The notes under the pieces were generated by a model. The model ran no database searches, was not told the DNA's origin, and saw nothing but the letters and a program-made list of their open reading frames with translations. This document shows, in pieces, positions 35,528-46,147 of a DNA stretch of 64,000 nucleotides; the stretch's first letter is position 1, and each line of letters opens with the position of its first letter. The position numbers and the translations under genes are program-made. This DNA comes from Gentiana macrophylla (Eukaryota; Streptophyta; Magnoliopsida; Gentianales; Gentianaceae): positions 62,001 to 126,000 of the forward strand of contig JAOBSW010001229.1 in assembly GCA_026214975.1 (NCBI GenBank), read 5' to 3'.

Positions 35528-35602
35528 GATTTTCAATGTCAGAAAAGGAATGACCTGATTTGCAAGTCAAAGGTCTGACACAACCTGATTTTCCAATTTC
35601 TG

Positions 35603-35611
35603 ACTTTTAAG
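35603..35611 (+). repeat. MULE target-site duplication, right copy
   Basis: ACTTTTAAG follows the right terminus CCAATTTCTG. It matches the left copy at eight of nine bases. Confidence 0.8.
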
Positions 35612-35689
35612 GCCTTGTGGGCTAGTTTTCATCTGTACGTTGTGGGTGAATATAAACAAAAGCAGTACACCTAAACAAAAGCAAAGACA

Positions 35690-36700
35690 TTACCCTTCCA
35701 TGGCTATGAAACTCACAAAGTAACTCAAGAGCTTCATAACTATGAATCTAGATCTATAAATAAGTTGAGAAGTTACCAAGCAAAGAGTAAAAACACTATT
35801 AAACAAAGAAATTGCATTAACTTCAAGAGATCTCTTCAATGGAGTCCAAAACACAAAAGTTGTGGTTTTTCTTCCCTAAATATTCTTCAAAGGATCATAA
35901 CTATGAATCTAGATCTATATATTGTTGAGAAGTTACCAAGCAAAGAAGAGTAAAAACACTTTTAAACAAAGAAATTGCATTAACTTCAAGAGATCTCTTC
36001 AATGGAGTCCAAAACACAAAAGTCGTGGTTTTTCTTCCTTATGAATCTAGATCTACAAAGAAATTGTATTAACTTCAAGAGATCTCTTCAATGGAGTCCA
36101 AAACACAAAAGTTGTGGTTTTTCTTCCCTATGAATCTAGATCTACAAATAACTATGAATCAAGTTATGGTTTTTCTTCCCTAATGATTTTTCAAAGGATC
36201 ATAACTATGAATCTAGATCTATAAATAAGTTGAGAAGTTACCAAGCAAAGAGCAAAAACACTTTTAAACAAAGAAATTGCATTATCTTCAAGAGATCTCT
36301 TCAATGGAGTCCAAAACACAAAAGTTTGTGGTTTTTCTTCCCTATGAATCTAGATCTACAAAGATTCTTCAAAGATCATGCAATGATTAACTATGAATCT
36401 AGATCTATAAATAAGTTGTGAAGTTACCAAGCAAATAGAGAAACACTAAGGATCTAGATCTATGAATCTAGTTCAAAGGATCATACAATGATCATAACTA
36501 TGAATCTAGATCTATAAATAAGTTTTAGAGTTACCAAGCAAAGAGTAGAAACACTTATAAACAAAGAAATTGCATTAACTACAAGAGAGACCTTCAATGG
36601 AGTCCAAAACACAAAAGTTGTGGTTTTTCTTCTCTAAAGATTCTTCAAAGGATTATACAATGATTCTTCAATGATTACAAGTAATGTTAAAGGTTGATCT
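35690..36700. repeat. Irregular repeat region of five related units
   Basis: A block starting GAAATTGCATTAACTTCAAG and running through TCTCTTCAATGGAGTCC and CACAAAAGTTGTGG occurs five times (about 35809, 35971, 36060, 36272, 36566). Smaller blocks such as ATGAATCTAGATCTA recur between them. Spacing is uneven (89 to 294 bp), so units have gained and lost pieces. No gene is visible. Confidence 0.85.
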
Positions 36701-37143
36701 AATGCTAAGTTGGCTAGAAGATCCTTGGAAGTTGTGGTTCCTTCATGCTCGGTGTTTGGAGCTGGAGTAATTGTGTAATGTATGTCCAAGCAAATAAAAG
36801 AAGAGTGGTTAAATTTCTGCCAGCCGGTGGACGCCAAGAGCCTTCTGTTGGACGCCGGTCTTAGCATAGTACTATATGCATTAAATGCTAAACATGCTAG
36901 ATTCGGTGGACGCCGGCTGGGACAAAATTTGAATTATACCGCCAATTATCTTCTCTAATCGAACCGCGAACCGAACCACGAGTTTGAGACATCACGAACC
37001 AAGAATTCCGGGGTTTCGGTGACTTGTAAGCTTCACAACAACAAGAACAAGAAACACCAAATGTAAATCCGAAAATAAAATTGGCCTTGGTGGCCCTAAA
37101 ATCCTATACAAAAGATACAACTTTTTAGCATTTTAGTATTATA
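36701..37143. other. Non-coding segment with GGTGGACGCCGG copies
   Basis: Three copies of a GGTGGACGCC motif lie at about 36829, 36854 and 36904. I see no coding sequence. The segment may be part of an unrecognised retroelement LTR. Confidence 0.4.
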
Positions 37144-37640
37144 TGTTGGATCTAACTTTATATGATATGAATCACTTCAATCCAGGATCGTTATGCTAAA
37201 CTATCAAGAATCAAAACAAGAATTAAGCTGTAAACATACCCGAATCCATAGCAGCGGAAGACTCTGTAGATGTTGTAGGATCGATCTTACAGATCTACAC
37301 ACCGTGCCTAGTAATTTTCGAGAGGAACCCTTTAGAATTCTCTGTAGTTCTCTTCTACGGTAATGGGAGGCGAGAGGAGATTAGATCGGTGTGTGACCAG
37401 TGACCATAACCTCCTTATATAGTGAAATATATTTTAGGTATTTCCATTTCTACCCATCAACGAAATAGAAATTACCACTTAGTCTCTCTACACATAAAAG
37501 GCCCACACCCTAATGATACATTATAGCTCAACAACCGTAAACCGAATTAGATCACTTTTATATCGAGCTAATATTTATCGACAGTCCGTAATAAATAATT
37601 ATTTCACGTATAAGCCCAACGTTGGATTAATGATCCAACA
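37144..37640 (-). repeat. Solo LTR (497 bp) with target duplication TTATA
   Basis: The sequence begins TGTTGGATC and ends GATCCAACA, perfect 9-bp terminal inverted repeats, and is flanked by TTATA at 37139-37143 and 37641-37645. A TATATAAGG box on the minus strand (37413-37421) suggests minus orientation. No internal sequence remains. The family is not recognised. Confidence 0.88.
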
Positions 37641-38968
37641 TTATAAGCTAGTTGGGGTAAGCACGGGTACTTCCCTTATAGTTTTTTGTTGTTGTTTTTA
37701 GTTTGTTTATACATGTGTTGTATGTCAATATGTTCTTATGCGTCTGTGTATTTGTTACTTAAAGCATTTATATCATATATATATAGATTGTATTTTGAAG
37801 TGTTGTGACATGTGAAATCCGATTTTTTTGCAGAATAAGTTGTATATTGTTGTGGCAGATTGTATTTTGTTTCTTGTAATAGTTTTTTTTTCTTATAACT
37901 ATACTAAACAATGCAATCGACATGCAAAGATGCTTATATTGGCACCTATAATTCGGAAATGATTAAGGCCCCGAAAGTTAGCACCACCTACTAGAATTTT
38001 TGTTTTCATTGTTTTTATTTTTTTATTTTTTTTTTTTTGTGTGCAGATTCCCTATAAAAAACGTGGAAATATGATTTACCATTTTTTGGGTCCTATGTAT
38101 CCGACTCTGGTCCTATCGGTGTTATGTTCAGACAGACCACTTCGGAAAAGTTCCGACAATGAATCAGTTGTTCCTTATGGTCCGACTATGCTAATGTCGG
38201 ATGTTTTACACACCAATTTTATAAAGGTCCGACCGTGATATTGTCGGCTCAAAAGATCTGACCACGGTACCGCAGGAGGTTTAGTAGTATTCTTTGGATG
38301 AGGATGTAATTTTATTTTCAGGTGCGGGTAGGGGTGAACATGGTCCGGATTGGCCGATTTTTTTTCCATTTATAAAACCAAATAATTTTATACGGTTTCT
38401 AAATTTTCAACCCAAACTTAAAAGGTTTTTAGGCTAAAACCATTTGTTCGGTTCAGTTTGCTTTGACTTGGTTTCGCTTTTTCACGGTTTTCATTAACAA
38501 ATAAAATTATTGATTAGAAATCAAAACTTATATGCATTAAATCAATACTACTATGTGATTATAGCCGTAGAGATGATATAACAATGTCAAATTATCTATA
38601 TTGAACTAATTCATTCCAATGCTAAAATTAAATGCCAAAACCAACGACCCCTCAACTATCATCCATCATCCAAATTAACAAATGTGACACCTACCACCGA
38701 ACTTCCAAGCTAGGCTTAATAAAGATAATAAGTAATCGTATTTTACTAATTTCAATTTACCAATGAAGATTTAACACCGACACATTATTTATATTGAACA
38801 AACACCTTCCTAGAAAAAACTACCACCTACAACATTGAATAATTAATTTAGATAATTTAATAACAACATGCTTAAGACAAATAGTATTTGAGAGATATCA
38901 GAAGAAAAATATGAACGTATTATTTTTCGTAACTGAGTGAGAACGTGAAATGTAACTATTTTTTGCAC
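37641..38968. other. AT-rich intergenic sequence, no gene seen
   Basis: T- and A-rich DNA with short homopolymers. The stretch 38120-38290 has a GTCCGAC-type repeated word, and 38331-38500 begins GGGGTGAACATGGTCCGG, which recalls hAT-type MITE ends, but no partner end was found. Confidence 0.4.
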
Positions 38969-38978
38969 ATATTAGACT

Positions 38979-39160
38979 GGACCAAGATCCTCTCAAGTAA
39001 CTTAAGGGTAAAGTTAGTGTTTTTACATATAATGAACTAAACTACGTAGTTTTGGAAAAAGTTAATCAATGGCTAGATGTTTTACACTTTTGGGGTGTGT
39101 GGTTGTCTCATGCATACTTGAGAGAATATTTCCTCAAGTTACTTGAGAGGATCCTATCCC
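38979..39160. mobile_element. MITE of 182 bp, Mutator-like by target duplication
   Basis: The ends are inverted: the left begins GGACCAAGATCCTCTCAAG and the right, read on the other strand, begins GGGATAGGATCCTCTCAAG; similarity continues through TAACTT(A/G)AGG. The element is flanked by ATATTAGACT on both sides (38969-38978, 39161-39170). The 9-10 bp duplication suggests Mutator-type transposition. It has no coding capacity. Confidence 0.85.
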
Positions 39161-39170
39161 ATATTAGACT

Positions 39171-39850
39171 AACAATGATAAGTTATACTTCCTCCGTTTT
39201 TTTAATCTGTTACATTTCAGATTTTTCTTTGTTTTTATTTATCTGTTATTTTACATTTTCAATGCATCATTTATTATTTTTTCTTTCTTTACCAATAAAG
39301 TATTTACATCTCCAATAAAAAAATACATTTCAAAACATTTAGCCCCGTTGAATTGTAGAGAAGGCCAAGAAGTTGATTTTTTCACGAGGAAAAAGAAAGC
39401 CTCGTTGAATTGTAGAGAAGGCCAAGAAGTTGAAATTCAACGGAATTAGCATTTAGCCCCCGTTGAAAATGAAAAATGTGTCGTTGAATATTAAACGCGC
39501 CCGTTGATTCTGTGAATTGAATTTAATGCTGGAACTTTCGTTTTTTCCTACATTTCTCCCAATATCATCATCTTTTCTACCCAAATTTCTCCACAAAATT
39601 TTCAGAAAAAAAAAATCATCATATTATTAGAGGTTGTAAAGGGAAATCAACCAACAGGAAATCAATCTACGCTGGTCTTCCGCCATTAAATAATTGGGTA
39701 AGCATTTCACTTAACATTTATGTTTGAACAATTTTAAATATTGTATTTGTTTTAATTGATGATTATTTTTTAGGTAATTAAGCCAGACTCTATTTCAGCA
39801 CGTGTCCACTCAAAGCAAAGCAAAATATTTTGATAATCGAGACTTCAAAA
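39171..39850. other. Intergenic sequence with a small tandem duplication
   Basis: TACTTCCTCCGTTTTT at 39186 resembles a Stowaway-type end, but no matching second end is visible. A block with TTGAATTGTAGAGAAGGCC is duplicated at about 39350 and 39406. No gene. Confidence 0.4.
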
Positions 39851-41400
39851 ATGCCTCACTAGCGAAAAACCCCTCAACAATTTGGAGAAGCATATTGAGT
39901 GGAAAAAACCATTATTTCATGGGTTAAGATGGAAGGTAGAGAATGATGTTGACATTGTTGCCGATCCATGGCTGCCCTATTTGCCTACTTTTCATGCCCA
40001 CCCTATAGAAGAGAGGCTGCCTAATCGTCAAGTAAGCTGTTTGATAGATCCGTTTACTCGTCAATGGAAAAAGGCTTTAATCCGTGAGGCCTTCAACTCG
40101 TATGAAACGGAAAAAATATTATCTATATCGTTGTCTCCAACGATTAAGGAGGATAGATTGATATGGCATCACTCAAACAACGGGATTTACACGGTCAAAA
40201 CAGGGTACCAACTGGCTTACGATAACAAATACCGGGAGCCTGAGCATGCGGTCTCAACTTCTTCTACGTCACGTAAAAAGCTTTGGAACACTCTTTGGAA
40301 GCTTAAAGTGAAACCGCGAATTATACACTTCACTTGGAAGCTCCTTAACAACATTTGCTTACGGCTGTTGCCCTTCAGAGTAGAGGTGTAGGTAACGGGT
40401 TGTGCCAGGTATGTGATATTACAATGAAAAGCATGCCTAGTAGAATACAAGAGAGAGGCTTATATAGCCAGGCACAAAGCAAAACTAACAGGAAAAAGAC
40501 TAAAAAGCCCTTAAGGCTAAAATACTAATAGCTAATATAATATATATGCTAACAGAAGAAACACTTTGGAATTGTCTTTTTGAATGCATCATACCGCAAT
40601 CCATCTGGAGTAACCATCACCTTGGTCGATTTTTTTCAAAACTTACAATCCTTTCTTGATTGGTTTCATGATATGCTTAATTTGGAAGATGAAACTGAGT
40701 TAATTCAAGTAATACACTTACTGTGGAACATCTAGAAGGCTAGGAATGGTCATCTTTTCCAAGGAGATGCGGTGCATATAAATTCTATTGTCACCTGTTC
40801 GACTACCGAAGCAGAAGAGTACTCACAAGCCATAGTGAGACGGCCAGATAATGGTAAGGAGAAAATCCTTGAGGTTAAGTGGAAACCTCCTCCCTCTATC
40901 TCCTTAAATTTTAATATTGATGCTGCTTTTAGTGACTCGTCAACAGCTATTGGTGGACTTCTTCGTAATAGCCAGGGAAGAGTAATCCGCAGCTTTTCCA
41001 AAAAATTGGAAGGCAAATATGAAGTCCTAGTTGGAGAGGCCTTAGCGGTGTATCATGCCTTGACATTTTCTTAGTCATGAGGTTTTTTTCATGTTATCGT
41101 TGAAGGAGACTCTCTCATTCTGCACCAGCGCCTTCTGAATCAAGAAGAGGATTTGTCTTCGGCTAGAAGTATAATAGATTACTGTAGGAAGCTTAAACCA
41201 GCTTTCATTAATATATCATTTTCGTTTGTCAAAAGGCAAGGAAACTTACATGCTCATCTTTTAGCTAGGGAAGGCCTCACTCTTGTTGGATGTCTAGAAT
41301 GGGGTTGTTCTCCTCCCTCCTATGTAACTCATGCTTGTATGGAGGATTTCTTCTAGTTTTTAAATAAAATCTCTTTTACCCCTCAAAAAAAAGAAGATAA
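39850..41400 (+). pseudogene. L1-type LINE 3' remnant (zinc-binding RT C-terminus, RNase H)
   Basis: The frame 39882-40391 carries the zf-RVT region that ends plant L1 reverse transcriptases: DPWLP, DRLIWHHSNNGIYTVKTGY, then LWNTLWKLKVKPRIIHFTWK. After a broken part, 40772-41074 has a plant RNase H-like domain with FNIDAAFSDSSTAIGG and VGEALAVYHAL. The related frame 41153-41356 continues it (SFVKRQGNLHAHLLAREG). A poly(A)-like tail (CAAAAAAAAG near 41385) ends the element. Stops and shifts show a dead 5'-truncated copy. Confidence 0.82.
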
Positions 41401-41689
41401 AGCTTCTATTTTTAGGGTAGTGAAATGATGAAGTTTCGATTTTCAGGATAGTGAAAGGATAAAATTTTGATTTTTAGGGTAGTGAAAGGATAAAATTTTG
41501 ATTTTTAAGGTATTGAAATGAATACTTTTGATGAGATGGTTCGATAATGAAAATGTAGTTTTTACATTTGTATTTTGGTTGATGTCAATGTGATTGGTCG
41601 TAGTAAAATACGAAAGTTGTGTTTTATTTTTTTGGTTATTAAGTCGCATGTGAAATTGATAAACTTATTTGTATTTTATTACGTTTTTT

Positions 41690-42320
41690 GTAATCGTTTC
41701 AGCACGTCCTATGAAACCACGGTCCGTTTTCCAAGACATATTCGTAGTCCTCTTTGCACACAAACCGCACAACATAGTTACCATCCTCAAGATCCGTAAT
41801 CTCAATGTGCCTGCCCTTTGACCACATATCCATGAGTCTCGCTTGGAGTAGCCGAAACTGATATTTGCGGCCCAAAACCTTAATGATCAAGGCTCTTCTC
41901 CATGGTTTCCAGAGGGTCTTAAGCTTTTCATGCGGAATATGCATCTCCTTGACACCGGTCATAGTGATCAGGGACTTCACCGATGATTGCCGTAGGTAAT
42001 GCTCTTTGAATTCGACCATATCTTCCTCAACCTCATCTTAACCGGTGTAGAGCTCAATGGGGGAATCCACAGGACGAAGGAGGTCTGCTCCACCCCTCCG
42101 ATTCCAGACCGACTCGCCTTCCGTCGATAACGGTGCCTCTTCCACAGCCATTCGTTTGAGGCGGCTGACACTCCGGTTTAGCAGGTTCTGCTCTTAGCAG
42201 GACCCATGGAGGGTGTGCTCTTGCATTTGGATCTGACGGGGAGGGATTGAAGGGGAGACCTAGGTTTTCAGCGGCTGCCAGAAATCGCCTACCGGAAATC
42301 AGAGTTATCGGGATTGGCAC
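41690..42320 (-). pseudogene. LINE ORF1 fragment (DUF4283 domain), opposite orientation
   Basis: The minus-strand frame 41699-42019 carries the DUF4283 pattern: LWKPWRRALIIKVLGRKY, LQARLMDMW, VRFVCKEDYEYVLENGPW. A frame at 42054-42320 lies upstream and is rich in Pro and Gly, as in LINE ORF1 starts. The element stops near 41699. The product would be the RNA-binding ORF1 protein of an L1-type LINE. Confidence 0.75.
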
Positions 42321-43137
42321 TTATAAATTGATCATAAGCATCCGGAGATATGCTTTTCCATAATTAGTAATATAAGGCCAATGACGATGCCACTAATTGA
42401 AGCTCGCATGAAATAGTAGAGTATATTTGGACAATCGGGTGGGCTCAAATAATATGTTTTGATGACTTACGTTGGATTATATAAGTTTTTTGGCGTGAAT
42501 TTTCTTCGCGGGATAGACGTAGCCCCTTAGCCTACACTTACCTCCTAATCGATGGAATGTGCATATGCACTTACTTCTCTTGATACATGATCCTTCAATA
42601 GTTGTTGATACATAAACTTTCAAATCTCACTCTAAAAACTCGAGAATGTAGGTCAGGATGATTTTGTGCTAGTTCACTTACAGAAAGAAGTACACAGCAG
42701 GAAATAAACGACACTAGAATGATTGTTTTATTGAATTCATGGATTGATCTATTGCTAACTTTCAGAATCTCACTCTAACGGTGAGTTTGGATTGTAGAAA
42801 TGAAATAAAATAGGATGCTATGGAATGGAATGAACGTGTTTCCATTCTTACGTTTGACAAGCGATGGAAAGAAATGTATAACATTATAGAGGATGAGACA
42901 AGTGACACGATGGGTGATGGTGGTGCGTGTTGATGAGTGTGGCAGGTAGCGGTGGGGTGTGCAGAGATGGCGGTGGAAGTGATGTTGTGAGGTGTGCAAT
43001 GGTGGTGGTGGTGGCGGCATTACAATGATGCACCGGATGGTTAACTAGAAAGAGTGTACCGGAGGGGAGGGGAGGAAATACTCCTTTCAATGGAGGAAAA
43101 ATAAATTCACAATACTTTTACTTTAGGATTTCAAAAC
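42321..43137. other. Intergenic sequence, no gene seen
   Basis: Contains a GTGG-rich stretch (42910-43020) that gives His/Pro-rich shadow frames. GAGTTTGGATTGTAG at 42783 looks like a MITE-type end, but no pair was found. Confidence 0.35.
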
Positions 43138-43140
43138 ATG

Positions 43141-43296
43141 CACTACAAGAAAAACAACTACAAAAAAAGTGTTGATATATACATATTTTTAGCCATAAGA
43201 ACGTGGCAAAGCAGTCTAACTAAGTATATATTAGCTACACTTTTTTTATGTGTGTGGTAAAAGGCAGTGTAGCAAAAGAGTGTTTTCCTTGTAGTG
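43141..43296. mobile_element. CACTA-type MITE (156 bp)
   Basis: It begins CACTACAAGAAAA and ends TTTTCCTTGTAGTG, the CACTA terminal pattern with one mismatch in the inverted match. ATG flanks both ends (43138-43140 and 43297-43299), the 3-bp duplication expected for CACTA transposition. No coding capacity. Confidence 0.9.
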
Positions 43297-43299
43297 ATG

Positions 43300-45058
43300 T
43301 AAAGCAATCATTTAGATGATCTTGTAAAATTTCCCACCTCGTGTTTATTCTTTTCGGAATGTGTTTTATGTTTCATTTTCTTACAGGTTTTCTTTCCTCC
43401 GAGTCATTAGAAAGCCAATCTAAGCTCTGAAATGTCCATAAAAAGATTTGGAACCCTAGATTTCATCAGAATAGTGGTTTCGAGGAAAAGTTGGCACGCT
43501 GAACCAAGCACTACTCTCGGTTAAGCGCACCAGGTTTAGAGTTTAATTCTGGCTCATTTGATCATTTATGGCTCGTTTCTAAAGATCAGAGTCCCTATTG
43601 TAATGCAGTTCCAGATTTTATAATAGTTCTGAATCTTGGTTATTCATTTAGAGGTAATTATCATAATCCCTTGTTTTGTTCGTAGTTTGATCATGTTAGG
43701 TAAGGTTCTTGGCCTTTGATGTTAGGGTTTTCGGTTTATTCGTAGGTTCATAAGGTTTCGAAGGTTAATCATAATCCGTTCGTTGTTTGGTTTCGGCTCG
43801 TCTAAAAAGTAAGGAGTTATTATCCAACGGTTCCATGTTTGCTATAAAGGTTGCGTTTTTTTAATGTGTTTTCATACTGTTTTTCTGTAAATTGCACGAA
43901 ATTAGACATGTCATGTGTTTAAGGCAATGTGCCGGGTAGTTTGGGTCAAAAAGCGGATATGGTACCTTGCTTGGGCCGCTGAACCGGGCACTGCTCTCGG
44001 TTAAACACAAGGGGAAATGTCCAGTTTGGCCTTCTAGTCATTTTGTGTTGTCAGCAATATTCTTAGAAAGTTATTTCATGTCCTGGTTATGTTTGTGGTT
44101 ATGTTTTAGTTTACATGTAGTGAAGATATGATGCCCGAATATACTTGGCACGACAGGGTATTCGTTATTAAGAAGGAATCGTAAGTGTATCTCAGGCACA
44201 TGTAAGACCCGTTTCAGAAGTGTCATTAGTTGTATTAGCCAAGTCATTTTTAAGATGATGTAATACAAGAGTACCTTGGGGCATCAATAAGTCCCATGTT
44301 GAAGGTCTTGTTAGTTGTACTAGCCGAGCTGTATTATGCGCCCTCGATATAGGTCAGTAAGAAACATGAAACATAACAGTCAAGACAAGATAATGACACT
44401 TCGATTTACGTGTAGTTTAAATACGTGTTGTATCATCCGTTATAACTTATGAAACACGACACATCGATTTGAGTGTCATGCGCAGTGTCAGACATTTTTC
44501 CGACATGACACGCGTCCGACTTTCCAGCAACATGTGTCAAATGATTGAATGATTGCATCGAAAATAACAAGATTTACAACATGCTCGTGAATAGATGCAT
44601 CTTATCTTTTGATAAATGAAATTAATTTGTATATATATATATATATATTATTGTATATATATAGTTAACTTTTCAATAAAAAATTATTTATGGAAAATGG
44701 TTTGGGCACCACCTATATCCACAACAAATTTGCACATAATTTTTTTTAGGTTAAAGGTCGTAAATGACCGTTTTGATCTAAAATGAGGAAAAATGACAAA
44801 AAAAGATAGTACAGGAGAAGGAAAACACGCGTCTACATTACTACGTAACATTACTACGTGTTAGCTGCAGACAAAGAAAAAAGATAGTGGTTGGCGACAG
44901 AAACGCCGCGCGTATTCTTTAGATGTGTTTATTACGCTGCTACAACCACACGTAGTGAATACCATGTGAAGAATGTGACGCGTGTTATTCTTCTCAACCA
45001 TTATTTTTTTTTTTGTTCTTTTTCCCATTTCAGATCTTATTTTATTTTATCCTTTTGG

Positions 45059-45099
<41 letters not shown>

Positions 45100-45349
45100 A
45101 CATAATTACTTTTATACCGTACATTAATTTTATTTATTTATTGAAGAACAACCTAACATTATCAAACTCCAAAAAAAAACATAATAATAATAATAATAAA
45201 ACAAAAAACAAAAAACATGGACCACAATAACAACAATTCGGGGGGATTGGGTTCGGTGGGTTAATCATTTTCCTTTATTCATCCCCTTTTCACAGCAGCA
45301 AACCCTTTTCTTTTTTATCAAAGCAAATAAGAAATCGTGCGGCAAGAAG
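43300..45349. other. Intergenic region upstream of the membrane-protein gene
   Basis: No gene recognised. A GCTGAACC(G/A)(G/A)GCACT(G/A)CTCTCGGTTAA motif occurs at about 43498 and 43978. There is a TA microsatellite (44633-44652), a T tract of about 39 bases (45059-45097) and TAA repeats (45181-45200). Confidence 0.45.
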
Positions 45350-46147
45350 ATGAATTCGTCGGCGGAAGAGGAGTTCAAAATCCCACTACTAGACAATTTT
45401 TGCAGTCCTGAATTGAAGAATCGAATTCGATATTCATGTCCGTTTATCGTAACTGCTGCTGTTATCGTCTTTTACGTTGCTGTCTTTGCTCTGTTAGCCT
45501 GGGCTATATTAACTGTTGGGGTAGATGACGAGATTCAGCCAGAGATTGAGTTAAATTCTCTACTTGTTTGTCCAACGGTTAGGGAATCTGTGATCTGGGA
45601 TCTGAAATTCGACATCATAAACACCTACAATGATTCATATATATGCGACAGCGGCATGGGGGACGGATTTGAGTTTTCTATTTACCTTTACAATCAAAGC
45701 AAGTTATTGACAAAAGCGTTTGCTATTCCGACTGATTCACCGGCGTGTATTGAACCCGGAAGTCATACATCAGTAATTGGTTTGGTAGAGGCTTCTTGTT
45801 CTATTCGAGATCTGAATGAGTACTTAGATCCGACTAGTGGAACGGTTCGTCTTGATTTGAAGGTTCATAGCCATAGCTACGACCTTGTGTGTGGAGATGC
45901 AAAAGTTGACCTATCATCTAACTCCTCTTCCCCTTCGTCTTGTGGATCAATGGTCGGAGATCCTTTTGCCTGTTCTTACCAATCGCACAGTGTTGCCACT
46001 AGGTGGTCCTTCTTGCACTTTTTCATCTTGTTAGTGTTACTTGTTGTACTTGGTCTGCTTATCGCTCTACACTTGTTTTTGCTCCGGCGGCGGGTACAAT
46101 CATTTGTCTCTGGAGATGTGAGTATTAATTCCAGGAGCCGTCGTTAA
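45350..46147 (+). CDS. Two-pass membrane protein of unknown function (265 aa)
   Basis: The single exon is intact. After a short N-terminal tail (MNSSAEEEFKIPLLDNF) there is a hydrophobic segment at about residues 31-56. A region of about 160 residues follows with seven cysteines and three N-glycosylation sequons (NDS, NQS, NSS), then a second hydrophobic segment (about 220-245), RRR, and a short tail. The central part (VIWDLKFDIINTY, LTKAF, VRLDLKV) weakly recalls LEA_2/NDR1-like domains, but those proteins usually have one membrane segment. The start is the first ATG after a purine-rich leader (CGGCAAGAAG). It is probably a real host gene: no transposon domain and no stop. Confidence 0.7.
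   Translation: MNSSAEEEFKIPLLDNFCSPELKNRIRYSCPFIVTAAVIVFYVAVFALLAWAILTVGVDDEIQPEIELNSLLVCPTVRESVIWDLKFDIINTYNDSYICDSGMGDGFEFSIYLYNQSKLLTKAFAIPTDSPACIEPGSHTSVIGLVEASCSIRDLNEYLDPTSGTVRLDLKVHSHSYDLVCGDAKVDLSSNSSSPSSCGSMVGDPFACSYQSHSVATRWSFLHFFILLVLLVVLGLLIALHLFLLRRRVQSFVSGDVSINSRSRR

Larger units (their letters stand above)
11297..35602 (+). mobile_element. Mutator-like element (MULE), 24.3 kb with nested retroelements
   Basis: The left end reads CAGAAATTGGAAAATCAGG and the right end is its inverted match, each next to a near-identical 9-bp duplication. Similarity between the arms continues inward for over 1 kb with interruptions. The left arm leads into a mudrA-like transposase on the plus strand; the right arm leads into a DUF1985/Ulp1-type gene on the minus strand. 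Removing the gypsy insertion (13.5 kb) and the solo LTR (1.8 kb) leaves about 9 kb, a reasonable size for an autonomous MULE carrying a protease gene. Both genes are broken, so this copy is dead unless supplied with transposase. Confidence 0.85.
34508..35602 (-). repeat. Right terminal inverted region of the MULE
   Basis: This is the inverted partner of 11297-12430. The outer 100 bp and an inner 90-bp block match well. Between them lie two palindrome arrays and a GA microsatellite (35238-35278) that the left arm lacks. Confidence 0.7.

Noticed and set aside
38331..38520. hAT-type MITE starting GGGGTGAACATGGTCCGG
   Set aside because: No matching second end or 8-bp duplication could be found.
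39186..39320. Stowaway MITE (TACTTCCTCCGT start)
   Set aside because: Only one end is visible, so it is at best a fragment.
42884..43090. His/Pro/Thr-rich minus-strand proteins
   Set aside because: Produced by a GTGG-rich low-complexity stretch; two overlapping frames show the same bias.
45059..45127. Poly-Phe protein frames over the T tract
   Set aside because: They are caused by a homopolymer upstream of the membrane-protein gene.
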